NCBI RefSeq assembly: GCF_950295315.1 | Contig: NC_080180.1 | Span: 65,150,592 to 65,214,591, forward strand | Direction of reading: 5' to 3' | From: Erinaceus europaeus | Taxonomy: Eukaryota > Chordata > Mammalia > Eulipotyphla > Erinaceidae | Length of the DNA stretch: 64,000 nucleotides | Shown here: positions 12,249-23,542 of the stretch, one piece after another | Layout: every line of letters begins with the position of its first letter | How positions within the stretch are numbered: position 1 is the first letter of the stretch | Notes under the pieces: model-generated | What the model was told of the DNA's origin: nothing | Seen by the model: only the letters and a program-made list of their open reading frames with translations | Databases searched by the model: none | Made by a program: the position numbers and the translations under genes

Positions 12249-12990
12249 CTACTGGAGAAATCTGGTGATAGAAGGACTCCTGATAGTACTGGGTATATTT
12301 ATGGGAAGGAAAATAAAGTTCGTGTAATGAATATTTTTATAGGAAATTAAAAAAGAAGTAAGAACTGAGAAGGAAATCATAAAGAGAAAGGTGGATTGGA
12401 CTGGGTATAGCGTATTGCAGCAGAATTGGGGATGAGGGTTGGGAGGTTTTAGTGATACAAACAGATGGATAAAAACAATAACATTTATGTGAGACTAGAA
12501 TGGTGTGACCAACAAGAAAATTGCTTGGATCCTGAATATAAAAGACCTTCAGTGATCAAAGAAATCTAGCAGTAAATATGTGTGTTTATCGGAAGGGCCT
12601 AAAGCTACTGAATCAATGAATTATTCCAACATAGAAAGAGTTAGCTATGCCTCTCAGATAAAGGGAATACTAGCCAAAATATGCCTTAGAAGAGTTCAAA
12701 GGATTTAACTCACGAATGATGATAAAATAATCTTTTAAAAGTGACAGCACATTAACAAGAATTAATGTTTAATGAGTAATCTGATATTAACAGGAATTTC
12801 AATGTTGAAGTCTTGCAAATTATCAACCTGCCAACTATCTTCATAATTTTCCCTCTGGGGTATTTTTTTTTTAAACAGTTTTGCCCTTGGATACCATTTG
12901 GGTGTTACCTAATATTCTCCTCTTTGTTTTTGGTATAGCCTTGAAGATAGTTCAGCTGAGACAAAAGAAGACAAAATGTCTACTTAGACT
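12249..12990. other. Intergenic DNA without recognised genes
   Basis: AT-rich, no coding signal. Confidence 0.5.
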
Positions 12991-13312
12991 TAGAAATGCC
13001 AGGCATAGTGCAGTGGGTTAAGCACACATAGTGCAAAGCACAAGGCCGGTCTACGGATTCAGGTGGGAGCCCCCGAATCCCCACCAAGCAGTGCAGCAGG
13101 TCTGCAGGTGTCTGTCTTTCTCTCCCCCTCTCTGTCTTCCCCTCCTCTCTCCATGTCTCTCTGTCCTATCTGATAACAATAATTACAACAACGAATACAA
13201 AGGCAACAAAAAAGGAAAAAGTATATCCTCCAGGAGCAGTAGATTAGTAGTGCAGGCACTACTAATCTACTAATCTGCAGGCCCAGAGATAGTGCTGGAG
13301 GCTGAGAAGAAG
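12991..13312 (+). mobile_element. ERI SINE, long-tail (+), with hairpin
   Basis: The head is diverged ('catagtgcagtgggttaagc') and the middle is deleted around the B-box. The long-tail module 'cctccaggagcagtagatta' follows. Inside the module lies a perfect 16-bp inverted repeat (13,238-13,253 against 13,256-13,271). Confidence 0.8.
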
Positions 13313-13376
13313 AAAGAAGAGAAAAGAAAAGAAGAGAGGAGTGCAAAGAAAAGGAAAGGAAAGGAAAAGAAGTGCT
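13313..13376. repeat. Purine-rich (GAAAA)n-like tail
   Basis: Imperfect AAGA/AAGG units continue from the SINE end. Confidence 0.8.
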
Positions 13377-14128
13377 CCCTCCCTTCTTACCTAGAAAGTG
13401 ACGAAAGAGACATTCACAGACTTCTGTTCGGTTTCTGAAACTGGGCCTCTTCCCACTGTATAATAAAATGGAAAAGCTGTCCTCGAACCAGTCAAGTTAG
13501 AAAAGTAAAGATAATGATCTATCAGTGTTAATATACAGTGTGTCCCTTCTGGCCGTGCTGTTGACTCATGACTGCATATAAAGTCATCAAGCAGGTATAG
13601 TGAGCTGGAAAAGACATGAATAATTTTATACCAAAAAAGTAAAAAATGGGCTTAAGGATAAACATCCTTAAACAGAGGCATACTTATAAAAAATAAGGTA
13701 TAACAAATTCTCTTACTACCTTTGGTAGATTTTGTTTTTTTTTTCTTTTTCCTACTTAATTTTTTTTTTCTTTTCTTTTCTTGACTTGCCTTGAAGGATT
13801 CACTGAGTTTCTGTTTGAGTTTATAACTTACACTGATGAAGCAATTTCAGGAAGGGAAACAGCCGGAGCTCACTGAGTAGGGTCAGGAGTCCTATCCATT
13901 TTCTGGTCTAATTAGTTAATGAGTTTCATATGAGCTGTTAGAAGCTTTCTTTACAAGTGAAGTCCTGGCTTATAAATGCAGTCCAGGAGGAGATCAGAGG
14001 CTAAATTCTTCCATTAGACCCTCATCTGCAGCGATCACTAATTTCAGTGGAAGTTTTCACTAAAATAGCTCGAACCATAATATGGGGGTATTTGCTAAAT
14101 ATTTAATTTTTACCCACTCATTGTTCTG
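13377..14128. other. Intergenic DNA without recognised genes
   Basis: Contains a T-rich stretch at 13,730-13,780. No gene signal. Confidence 0.5.
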
Positions 14129-14131
14129 GTA

Positions 14132-14149
14132 ATTATTGATATATGTATG

Positions 14150-14195
<46 letters not shown>

Positions 14196-14218
14196 AATAT
14201 TCATATATATATAGATAA
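14132..14218. repeat. (TA)n microsatellite
   Basis: About 40 bp of pure TA flanked by TATG and TATA variants. Confidence 0.95.
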
Positions 14219-14367
14219 AAATATATGTATAGCATATTACAGAATGCTGATTTCCTGATCACTATTGATTATTGCAAAATAATGATGACCTTTTTCCTTT
14301 GCTCTGGTATGATTATCAGAAACTTAGAAATAAACTTGACCTTAAATGAATTCAAGAGTGAAAAAGA

Positions 14368-14572
14368 GGGAGTCGGGCTGTAGCGCAGCGGGTTAAGCGC
14401 AGGTGGCGCAAAGCACAAGGACCGGCATAAGGATCCCGGTTCGAACCCCGGCTCCCCACCTGCAGGGGAGTCGCTTCACAGGCGGTGAAGCAGGTCTGCA
14501 GGTGTCTGTCTTTCTCTCCTCCTCTCTGTCTTCCCCTCCTCTCTCCATTTCTCTCTGTCCTGCTGACTGCTG
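14368..14572 (+). mobile_element. Young ERI SINE (+), 3'-truncated
   Basis: The head forms a near-perfect tRNA-like fold: acceptor arm GGGAGTC pairs with GGCTCCC (one G-T wobble), the A-box is 'tagcgcagcggg' and the B-box is 'ggttcgaacccc'. Body and tail stop after 'ctctctgtcctgctgactgc'. It is very close to the copy at 16,924, which suggests recent spread. Confidence 0.9.
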
Positions 14573-14639
14573 CCTGCATCTAGAGTAGGGACCCATACTC
14601 CTAGTGGCCATTTCTTTTATTTGATAGGAAAGAGAGAAA

Positions 14640-14770
14640 TTGAATAAATAGCACAGTGGTTCTGCAAAGAGACTCTCATGCTTGAGTCTCAGGTTTGATC
14701 TTCAGAACCACCATCAGCCGGAGCTGAGCAGTGCTCAGACAAAATAAATAAATAAATAAGTAAATAAAAT
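14640..14770 (+). mobile_element. 'cataatggttatgca'-family SINE (+)
   Basis: Head 'aatagcacagtggttctgca', 'gactctcatgcttgagtctc', 'gagctgagcagtgctcagac', then (AAAT)n. Confidence 0.7.
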
Positions 14771-14779
14771 AGATTTTTT

Positions 14780-15238
14780 TGGTTGGGGAGAGAGCATAAT
14801 GTTTATGCATAATGTTTATGTTTTTAAATTTTTTAAATATTTATTTATTTTCCCTTTTGTTGCCCTTGTTTTTCATTGTTGTTTTACTTATTATTGTTGT
14901 TATTGATGTCGTCGTTGTTGGATAGGACAGAGAGAAATGGAGAGAGGAGGGGAAGACAGAGAGGGGGAGAGAAAGACAGACACCTGCAGACCTGCTTCAC
15001 CGCCTGTGAGGCGGCTCCACTGCAGGTGGGGAGCCGGGGGCTCGAACGAGGATCCTTCTGCCGGTCCTTGCTCTTTGTACCATGTGCGCTTAACCAAAAA
15101 AAGTCTTTCATGCCTGAAGTCTCAGGTTCAATCCTTAGCACCACTGTAAGTCAGAGCTGAGCAGTGCTCTGATGTGTCTCTCTTTCTCTTTCTCCCTGTA
15201 TCTCCCTCACAAAAATAAGTAAATAAAATGTATGATTA
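14780..15238 (+). mobile_element. 'cataatggttatgca'-family SINE (+), split by ERI
   Basis: The first part is 14,780-14,825 ('gagagcataatgtttatgca') and the rest is about 15,098-15,238 ('gtctttcatgcctgaagtct' through '(AAAT)n'). An ERI SINE in the opposite orientation sits between them. The duplicated 'cataatgtttatg' at the left junction may be part of the insertion scar. Confidence 0.7.
14826..15098 (-). mobile_element. ERI SINE, short-tail (-), nested insert
   Basis: Runs from antisense tail (ttcccttttgttgcccttg) to antisense head ending 'catgtgcgcttaacc', where the host SINE resumes. The last part of the head (antisense A-box) is lost. Confidence 0.85.
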
Positions 15239-15244
15239 AAAAAA

Positions 15245-15299
15245 CAAAAATGAGAGACATGCAGAAAGAGAGAAATTGAGAGAAGGGAAGATAGAGAGG

Positions 15300-15332
<33 letters not shown>

Positions 15333-15445
15333 CACATCTGCTTCCCACTCATGAAGATTCACTCTGTGGGGACCAGGGGCTTGAACCTGGATCCATGGAC
15401 ATGGTAATGTGTTTGCTTGGCTGGATCTGCCAGCACCCAGCCCCC
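15245..15445 (-). mobile_element. Old ERI-like SINE (-) with (GA)n
   Basis: Antisense body with an expanded GA block at 15,298-15,332, the inverted B-box 'cttgaacctgg' near 15,380, and end 'gccagcacccagcccc'. Confidence 0.75.
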
Positions 15446-15860
15446 CAAAATAAGGCCTTTCCTATAGCGCTCACACTAAATGCAGCTTCACACACATCAG
15501 GTCTCATTCAGAATGCAGCCACTCCTTTGTATTTTTTAAACTGCTCATTTTACTTGAGGTCAACTGAGGGATATTATGGCAAGTAAAAAATAAAAAAATA
15601 AAAGGGGAACCACAGTGGAGAAGCCAAGCCTGGCTCCTTGCAGCAGTTGGCATTATCTAGATGGTATTGTATCTATGTTCAGAGTAGAGAAGATCAAACA
15701 ATGGGACTGTTATCACTTCTTAGCTGTAGAAACAAAAAAGGCAGGGGAGATACCTGAATTCTATACAAAAGAGGGGGATTTGTTCTTCCCTTTTAAAACT
15801 GTATTTTTAGGTCAGATTTTATTTGTAAGTGTCATTAAATAAAAACTAAATAGTTTTTTT
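15446..15860. other. Short intergenic stretch
   Basis: Two frames of 63-75 codons on the + strand show no motif. No gene is called. Confidence 0.4.
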
Positions 15861-15864
15861 ATAT

Positions 15865-16162
15865 TTTTTGTATTTATTTATTTTCCCTTTTTTTGCCCTT
15901 GTTTTTTTTTTGTTGTTGTTTTTGTGGTGGTGGTGGTGGTGGTTATTATTGTCATTGTTGTTATATGGGATAAAGAGAAATGGAGAGAGGAGGAGAAGAC
16001 AGAGAGGAGGAGAGAAAGACAGACACCTGCAGACCTGCTTCACCGCCTGTGAAGCGACTCCCCTGCAGGTGGGGAGCCGGGGTTCGAACCGGGATCCTTA
16101 TGCCGGTCCTTGCCTTTTGTGCCACGTGCGCTTAACCCACTGTGCTATTGCCCGCCTCCCGA
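15865..16162 (-). mobile_element. ERI SINE, short-tail (-) with (GGT)n
   Basis: Antisense copy with intact head: inverted B-box 'ggggttcgaaccggg' and end 'actgtgctattgcccgcctc'. A (GGT)n block at 15,924-15,943 expands the normal 'gttgttgt' tail region. Confidence 0.9.
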
Positions 16163-16430
16163 AACTAAACAGTTTTTATTAACTTTTTTTCTCCATAGGA
16201 ACTTGAAAATTATTCAAAGTGACATTTGTTAAACATTAACTTTTCATTATAGAAAATAATACACAATAACACTTGTACTTAGAACCCATCAAAGATTTAT
16301 ATGGTGAGCTTCCATGCAACTATTGTTAAGAAAGAAATGGAATTTGACAGCAGAGTTGTCCCCAGCCTCAGCCATCCTCATTGTGGGGAGGAGTCTTTGT
16401 CCCAGTGGCTATAGTATTTCACTACCTGGC
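16163..16430. other. Short intergenic stretch
   Basis: No feature recognised. Confidence 0.4.
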
Positions 16431-16893
16431 CTTCTTCTTCTGGCGTTTGCCCTTCTTCCGTAGCCAGTCCACAGCGTCAGGTTGAGCCTGCTGTCAAGTT
16501 TCGAGACCTCCTTTGAATCTGGAGAGGTGGCAGTCGTTGACTATGTGTGTCATAGTCTGTCTGGAGCCGCAGGGGCAGTTCGGGTCGTCTCTGGCTCCCG
16601 GGCGATGGAACATAGCGGCGCACCGGCCATGGCCTGTTCCATAGCGATTGAGGAGGGCCCGATCATAACGTGCCAGGTCAAAGCCGGGTTGACGCTCGCA
16701 GGGGTCTGTGATGAGGTGTTTGTTCTTGACCTCAGCTGACTGCCAGCTCTGTTTCCAAGAGTCTGGAACAGAGAAGCTCAGTGTAGGCATAGGGGACCAG
16801 ATTGGGTGACGAGACGTCAAGCGTTGGACAGGGTGGGCGAAGATCTCAGCGTATACTACTCTGCCTAATTTGCGGCCTACACTCCAACTCAGA
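16431..16893 (-). pseudogene. BovB/RTE-like LINE, C-terminal coding fragment
   Basis: On the - strand an open frame at 16,494-16,820 encodes about 108 residues resembling the C-terminal tail of RTE/BovB-type reverse transcriptases. These tails carry a 'LLNR.RTGHGRC' patch followed by a zinc-knuckle-like C-x-C...H-I-V-x-D-C-x-L and F-x-G-G-L. I see 'ALLNRYGTGHGRC', then 'CPCG', then 'HIVNDC' and 'RFKGGL'. After the stop the frame reads on to 'DAVDWLRKKGKR' and a GAA-rich tail at 16,431-16,445. It is a 5'-truncated, inactive copy. GC content (about 55%) is far above its surroundings. The assignment to RTE/BovB rather than another non-LTR clade is recognition by eye. Confidence 0.65.
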
Positions 16894-16923
16894 GTTTAGT
16901 TTTGATTTTAAAAATATGTAAAC

Positions 16924-17215
16924 GGGAGTCGGGCTGTAGCGCAGCGGGTTAAGCGCAGGTGGCGCAAAGCACAAGGACCGGCATAAGGATCCCGGTTCGA
17001 ACCCCGGCTCCCCACCTGCAGGAGAGTCGCTTCACAGGTGGTGAAGCAGGTCTGCAGGTGTCTGTCTTTCTCTCCTCCTCTCTGTTTTCCCCTCCTCTCT
17101 CCATTTCTCTCTGTCCTATCCAACAACAACAACAACAATAATAATTACAACAATAAAACAAGGGCAACAAAAGGGAATAAATAAAATAAATATTAAAAAA
17201 AAAGAAAAAAAATAA
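16924..17215 (+). mobile_element. Young ERI SINE (+), full length
   Basis: The most intact copy in the window: GGGAGTC/GGCTCCC acceptor pairing, A-box 'tagcgcagcggg', B-box 'ggttcgaacccc', CT-rich body, 'ctgtcctatccaacaacaac', 'gggcaacaaaagggaataaa' and an A-rich tail. It is usable as a reference for the subfamily here. Confidence 0.95.
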
Positions 17216-17231
17216 ATAAAAATATGCAAAC

Positions 17232-17352
17232 ATGGAGGACGGATGATGGAGCACATTGTCACCATGCACAAGGTCCTGAGTTCAAGCCCCTGTCCTTGCC
17301 TGCGGAGGGGGCGGGGGCTTCCTGAGTGGGGAAGCAGTGCTGAAAGGTTGAT
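17232..17352 (+). mobile_element. Diverged SINE (+)
   Basis: 'atggagcacattgtcaccat' then B-box-like 'gagttcaagcccc' and 'agtggggaagcagtgctg'. An old ERI-like head with no clear tail. Confidence 0.6.
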
Positions 17353-17528
17353 AGTCAGGGAGCTTTGCTGGGAAGAGCTCAGAGTTCAACTCCGGTTGCG
17401 GATCTGAGTGGATCCTTCCACAGATTTTCTCATCAGTGCAGTCGTCCCTAAACTACATCTGACCACTGTGGGGCATTTGTGCGTGTGTCTTCTTCACACA
17501 ACTTTGAGGGAACTTAGAAAGGCTGTGT
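17353..17528. other. Short unassigned stretch
   Basis: Slightly GC-richer than neighbours. No motif recognised. Confidence 0.3.
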
Positions 17529-17529
17529 A

Positions 17530-17792
17530 TTGGGAGTCGGGCGGTGGCGCAGCGGGTTAAGCGCATGTGGTGCAAAGCGCAAGAACCGAAATCCTGGTTC
17601 GAGGCCCTGGCTCCTCACCTGCAGTGAAGCAGGTCTGCAGGTGTCTGTCTTTCTCTCCCCCTCTCGGTCTTCCCCTCCTCTCTCCATTCTTCTCTGTCCT
17701 ATCCAACAACAACAACATGAATAACCACAACAATGTTAAACAACAAGGGCAGCAAAAGGGACAATAAATAAATATTACACATTTTAAAAAAG
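17530..17792 (+). mobile_element. ERI SINE, short-tail (+)
   Basis: Head 'gggagtcgggcggtggcgca', with an internal deletion removing about 25 bp after the B-box. Tail 'aataaataaatatta'. Confidence 0.9.
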
Positions 17793-18235
17793 ATTGTGTA
17801 TATGTACTGATGTCGCCTTTTGTGTATTTAGTCATCTTGGTATCTGACATGGGCTAACTAAATCGCATTGAAGTGATCACTCGAGCTATGTGGGTCATCA
17901 CCGTTAATGAGTTGCATCCCATCACCTTGCCTTTTTCTTTCATTGCTTGCGTTCAGATCATAGGAGACTGCAAAGAACTATGGGCGAGAAAACGTTGAAT
18001 CCAACATGAGGTGTCTCTGGTGTTTCTATTCTACCCAACTATATTAAATATACTTAAAATGCTTTCACTATATTAGGCTTTCAAATTTGACTTTTCTTTC
18101 AAATCTCCTAACTTCTTGTAAACTATATGGAAAATTTGCCTCTTCCTACTCTGCTTTTGAATTGACAAAATAGTTATTAATATTCCATTGTACTCTAGAA
18201 TGTCCGATACTCCTTAGATCATCATTCTGTTTTAA
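17793..18235. other. Intergenic DNA without recognised genes
   Basis: No coding signal. Confidence 0.45.
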
Positions 18236-18450
18236 ATTTTTTTATTATCTTTATTTATTGATTGGCTAGAGATAGTCAGCAATCAAGAGGGAAGGGAAGG
18301 ATAGAGAGGGTGAGAGAAAGACACACCTGCAGCACTGCTTCACCACTTGTGAAGCTTTCCCCCTGCATGTAGGGACTAGGGGCTCAAACCTGGGTCCTTG
18401 CACATTGTGACATGTGCGCTCAACCAGGTGTGCCACCACCTAGCTCCCAG
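18236..18450 (-). mobile_element. Old ERI-like SINE (-)
   Basis: Antisense tail 'tttattatctttatttattg', inverted B-box 'ggctcaaacctgggt', end 'caccacctagctccc'. Confidence 0.85.
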
Positions 18451-18924
18451 ATCATAATTCTATTTCTCTCTCTATTCTTTTAGATGTTCATTTTTAACAT
18501 CCACACCGTGTTTGCATATGAAATAATTCTTCTCACCTATAATAGGCACTAATTTCACAATCAGTGCACTGATATTATGCACTGTGGAACTTCATCGAGT
18601 GTATTTCCTACCTTTAATGTTAGGTTAAAACAGAATAAAGTAGAAAAGACCTGACTGGTGATATCTTGTGTTAGAGCACATATTCACAGCTTTACAAACA
18701 TGTCGGACATAGTGAACTTGCAAGGACATCAAGGATAGATAGACTTGAAATATATCCATTATAGAGGATTCCACCATACTGTTTCAGTCTTTCCTATATT
18801 TTTACAATTTTAATTGCATGTTCATATGATGAGAATTATAATGAGAAGAAAAATGCACAAGTTACTTTATTCTGAAAACAAAGATAATAGTGAGGAGAGT
18901 CTAGGCTTTATTTCTTCACTTTTT
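18451..18924. other. Intergenic DNA without recognised genes
   Basis: No coding signal. Confidence 0.45.
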
Positions 18925-19178
18925 AAATTTTTTTAATAATGATCAACAAGTCCATTTGATATAAGGGGTTCAGCTCCACACAGTTTCAACCATCCCATCC
19001 CCTCCACTGGAAGCTCCTCTATCCTTTATCCCTCTGGGTGCATGGACCCAGAATCTTTATGGGGATGCAGAAGGTGGGAGGTCTGGCTTCTGTAATTGCT
19101 TCTCTGCTGGACATAGGTGTTGGCAGGTGGACCCGTACCCCCAGCCTGTCTCTATTTTTCCCTAGGAGTCTAAGTTTT
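18925..19178 (-). mobile_element. L1 3'UTR fragment (-)
   Basis: Antisense of the local L1 3'UTR: 'gggatgcagaaggtgggagg' at 19,060 mirrors the + copy at 12,055-12,085. It contains 'acccccagcctgtctctatt', a paralogous, uninterrupted version of the retrovirus target site at 46,958. Confidence 0.8.
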
Positions 19179-19295
19179 TAACTTTGTCATTGTGTAGGTT
19201 TTCAATTTCCTATACTCTATAACTTATAAAACAATATATCCTAATCTAATCTTTATTACTGTAAAATGATTCAAGTACTAGAGAAATTTTTTTAA

Positions 19296-19468
19296 AAATA
19301 TTTTATTTATTTATTTTATTTTTGAGAGAGATGCAGAGAAAGACACAGAGAAACACCAGAGCACTGCTCAGCTCTGGCTTATGGTGGTGCGGGGGATTGA
19401 ACCTGGGACTCAGGAGCCTCAGGCATGAGAGTCTGTTTGCATAACCATTACGCTATCTCCCCCACTAG
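19296..19468 (-). mobile_element. 'cataatggttatgca'-family SINE (-)
   Basis: Antisense: 'gagcactgctcagctctggc', then 'ttgaacctgggactcaggag', 'gcatgagagtctgtttgcat' and 'aaccattacgctatctcccc'. Near full length. Confidence 0.85.
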
Positions 19469-20034
19469 AGAAATTTTTTAGGAGGAAGAAATGCCATGTA
19501 TAATAGAGCATATTGTCAGTTATGATTCAGTGGAAGTAAGAAAATATTTTGCAAACAATATGGTAGATGTTCACATAGGTATTTTCCAAGATATTTTTGA
19601 CTGAAGGTTTTATTTACCCTATAAAAGTTTTACGTACCTGGGAATCTTTTATTCCATTAAGAAAGACTTTTTATACATGTGTTTTCTATTTTGCTGGGAT
19701 TAAAATTCCTCTAAAATGTATGTGCATATGACTATGAAAATAGCCACTAATACTTTTAGTGATCTAGGCATTTTTCTACTTGTTCATTTAATTATTAGAG
19801 TCAATGTGTGGTATTCAATATAATTATTACAGAGAAGTGATATAGCCAGGCCACATATCTACTTTGGACAGAGCAAAGATCCAACCAGAAATTCGAGACC
19901 TTCTGCACATGTGCTGACCAAGCCCCTTCACTCCATCCAGACAATAGGGTTTCATCTGCATGGTGTTTCCAGAGACACATTATTCTGTCTTGAGAATTCT
20001 GCTTGAGTAGTTCTAAACTCTGTACTCATTTTTT
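19469..20034. other. Intergenic DNA without recognised genes
   Basis: No coding signal. Confidence 0.45.
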
Positions 20035-20035
20035 T

Positions 20036-20325
20036 GTAATATGTTTTTATTTACTCCCTTTTGTTGCCCTTGTTTATTTTATTGTTGTTGTAGTTATTAT
20101 TATTCTTTTCGATGTTATTGTTGTTGGATAGGACAGAGAGAAATGGAGAGAGGAGGGGAAGACAGAGAGGGGGAGAGAAAGACAGACACCTGCAGACCTG
20201 CTTCACCACCTGTGAAGCGACTCCCCTGCAAGTGAAGGGCCAGGGCCTTGAACTGGGTTCCTTATGCCAGTCCTTGTGCTTTGCACCACGTGCGCTTAAT
20301 CTGCTGCGCTACTGCCCAACTCCCA
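20036..20325 (-). mobile_element. ERI SINE, short-tail (-)
   Basis: Full antisense copy from 'ttactcccttttgttgccc' to 'ctgcgctactgcccaactcc'. The inverted B-box has decayed ('ccttgaactgggtt'). Confidence 0.9.
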
Positions 20326-20689
20326 ACTCTGTAGTTTTATTTTACACTTTAATATCTAATTGAACTTTGATGACCATGGAGTGGGACATGATACTAAATT
20401 TTTAACGCAAGAAATAATGTCACACACATCTTGCTAAGCCACCTCCCCAGCTAGGTCTAAAGTATATGGATGACATCATCTGATACCTCTCACTAACTTA
20501 TATAACTGCTTTTTCAAATTATTTTCTTGGGGGGGGGTTAATGGTATAGAGCCTGGCTGTTGATTCTTGGATACACGTCCTCCCCTCCCCTTAGTTTGCG
20601 TCTACAAATCCCTTTCACCCCAATTTAAGTCCTTCCATCATGCCCTCCCATGCTTCTCCCTTCCCCCTTGCCCTAAGTCCTTTGCTTTC

Positions 20690-20830
20690 GTGCAGTAGAG
20701 AAAAAGGGAAACAAACACCTCGTGATCTTACTTATAGGTGGAATTTAGGAAATGAGCACGGAAGGGAAAACCCAAAATAGACCCTGAACTTACGTCCCTT
20801 CTCAGTGTGATGAGAAAGTGTGGTTCTAAT
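20690..20830 (+). mobile_element. L1 3'UTR-like fragment (+)
   Basis: 'gatcttacttataggtggaa' and 'tttaggaaatgagcacgg' recall the 'gatctcatttacaagtggta' region of the L1 at 11.4-12.2 kb. The C-rich part just before (20,530-20,690) may be an antisense L1 piece but is less clear. Confidence 0.5.
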
Positions 20831-21442
20831 GCATTGTGAATTCTGTTTTTTCACCATCTCCTTTTTCACCATTTGAGTTTTATGTGGTGACTGATGGCTG
20901 TTGTCACAGCTAATACTACACCCTGGCTAGTGTGATTGGGAAAATTAGGGATTGGCAGTTTAAAATGTTCGTTTTTAAGAGCAAGGTGTTAACTTTGATT
21001 TTTTTTCTTTTTAATTAATCAGGATAAAGTGCTAAAAGCAATCTCTAGTCTCTAGTCGACTGATATATAAGGTTATTTTGTAGTGACAGTTTTTCTCCCT
21101 GTGACTTTTACAAAATCCTGAGCCAGATAGGTGCATTTCTCTTCCAGTTTCAAGTTGATGTGTGTATTTTTTGTTTCTATCTCCCTTATCATCTATTTAT
21201 CTACCTATAATCATAAGCCTAGGCTATTATAAATCATGCATGCTCTATGAGTTTGTCCTGGAATCTAGAAGAGTTTTATGAAATGAGATTTAAAATAGTA
21301 ATGTAGTTAAATACTTGCTATAAAAATGCATGGTACTCCAGCAGCCAATCTTGGAGTATATATCTCTCTCTGTTTTCCTGTCATTATCTGTTGAGACTAG
21401 AATCTGAGTTACAGTAGCTTGTATTAATACAGCAGATGCATT

Positions 21443-21481
<39 letters not shown>

Positions 21482-23455
21482 ATATATTATTCCCTCAAAC
21501 AAAAAAGGTTATTTACTATTTTGTGAAAATGGTCAGATATCACTGTCCTGAACTCTTAAAAAATGTGCATTTTGATGAGAAGGTATAGAGTCCAGAGTCC
21601 AGTGTCCATTCTGAGCCGTGTTTATAAATATGTCCTCAGTTTGTCCATAATGTTTTAGTACTGTGTCTCAGGAGAATGAGAGAGGAAATAGGCAGCTCCC
21701 CGTTCATCTTCTTGAGTCATTTAAGCGAGTCAGTAGTGCTCATACTCTAAGGCCTGTATGCACAGCTGCATGTAGGCCTTCATTTACCAGAAATGCCAAA
21801 AAGGAAAAAAAAATGGGGCTGCATTAAAAATCTAAAGAGCAGACTTCAAGAATAATTTTAAGCAGAACTTTGCCTTCCAAACACCTCATGTATTTTCACG
21901 ACCAAGCTGAAGTTTGTGGCATATATATATATATATATATATGATATAGATGTTGAAAGGACTGTAGGCATGTTGTAGAGACACTTTCAACTAAGATATT
22001 GTTGTTACTGTTTTTGATTAAGAAGGTCACCTAAGGGTGGGGCCATGAGAAGTAGTAATGACATTCGTTGCCTGCATGAGGTCTTGGGTTGAATAGCACA
22101 AGAGAGTAAATCACAAAGTAACTGTAAAGTTTGTATCTACCTTAAACTGTGTAGGTGTCTTCCAAGTTGGAAGCAGAGATTTAATTCTAAAAGTCTTTCA
22201 CTGGTTGCTGAGCTGTCAGTTAACTCCAGCATCAGTGTAATGTGATTAAGAACACAAAGTAGTAACTGAAGTCCATATATATATATATATATATCAACAA
22301 CAGCACTTTAGGTATGGCGCTTATCCCTCAGTTTCTTTATTTTTAAAATACTGAAATAAAACCAACCTAGTCTGTTTCTTGTGGCTCTTGCATGAATTAG
22401 TCATGCAAAGCACACAGGGCAGAATGCACCGTACAGGTCTTTAGTCACTGCTGAGAAGGCCAATTGACTGTGTGACTGTCATTTCATTAGTGTCATTGCC
22501 TCACCCAGTGAGTGGATCTGTGCAAAAATGTGTTTTCTTTCAGCAGCTGACTTCTCTGGGTTGGAGGAAGTCAGTCGTGTAGTGTAAACCCTCATCATTG
22601 AGTTTTCTCTGTCTTGAATGCATATGTTTGACTTAAGTTTTGATGACAAGAAATTCACTTCAATTTACCTGGTGCAAACTCTGTCTACTTCTGGGTCAAA
22701 TTTCCCAACTGAAGGAACTCCTTTTTAAAATATTGTGGATATAAGTAACTATTTTCAATGCACTATTTTCCCCCCTATTCTGTGCAATCTGTACATTTAA
22801 CGATCTCATTTTAATTTAAAATTAATTAAAAATCAAAATTAAATTAACGTGAAATATGGTTCATTTTATTGAGATTAGTTCCAGATAGCATTTTAGATTT
22901 ACCAATGAAGAGTGAGCCTTGGGCTCTCTGGACCCTAACTCTAGACACTGAACTCAGACCCAAGCATCTTCTTCTCAGTGAGCATGCTGGGGGCCCATTG
23001 TACCTAGGGATTTCCAGGGCATATATGTAATGTATCTTTTGTCTCCCCCTCCCAACAGTTTTCTTGTAGTTATTTTTGGAGGAGCTCTTGCAGGCTTACC
23101 AAGAACCACAAGACACGGTACAGCTACAACTTGGTTATTAGTAAGACTGGGGACAACATGTAGGCTTGCTAAAGAAATGAATTTTTCTGATTCTACAAGA
23201 GAACTGAAATTTATTAAAGTTAAAAACAGAGTTCTTCAGTACATTAACATAACGTGCAAGCACAAATCATTCATTTTCCTTTTTCCCTGATGTTTTTCTT
23301 TTTTAGATAGAAGTCCCATTCTAAAGAAGCTATGTTGCCTACCCCTGCTCAGTTTATTTTTGTGTTTTGTACACTTTATAATTATTGGATAATATGTGAA
23401 TATTTTTAGAAAGGGCAGTAAGTGGCAAGTATTCCTAGAATACTTCTGTGATATG
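20831..23455. other. Intergenic DNA with microsatellites
   Basis: (TG)n at 21,444-21,479; (TA)n at 21,920-21,943 and 22,275-22,293; a self-complementary AT block 'aatttaaaattaattaaaaa' near 22,815. No coding-like frame. The 86-codon frame at 23,030-23,290 has no motif. Confidence 0.5.
21444..21479. repeat. (TG)n microsatellite
   Basis: About 18 pure TG units. Confidence 0.95.
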
Positions 23456-23456
23456 T

Positions 23457-23542
23457 GTGGGGGGGGGGAAGGAGGGGAGGAGTGAGAAGGGGAGGGGAGA
23501 GGGGAAAGGGAGAGGGAGAGTGAGAGAGAGAGACGGAGAGAG
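23457..23542. repeat. G-rich/(GA)n low-complexity block
   Basis: A run of ten or more G is followed by GGGGA and GAGAG units, all purine on the + strand. Confidence 0.9.

Noticed and set aside
14368..14457. tRNA gene with good A and B boxes and acceptor pairing
   Set aside because: It is the head of an ERI SINE, followed by SINE body. The same head recurs throughout the window.
23030..23290. 86-codon + frame
   Set aside because: No motif or splice context; composition ordinary for random sequence.
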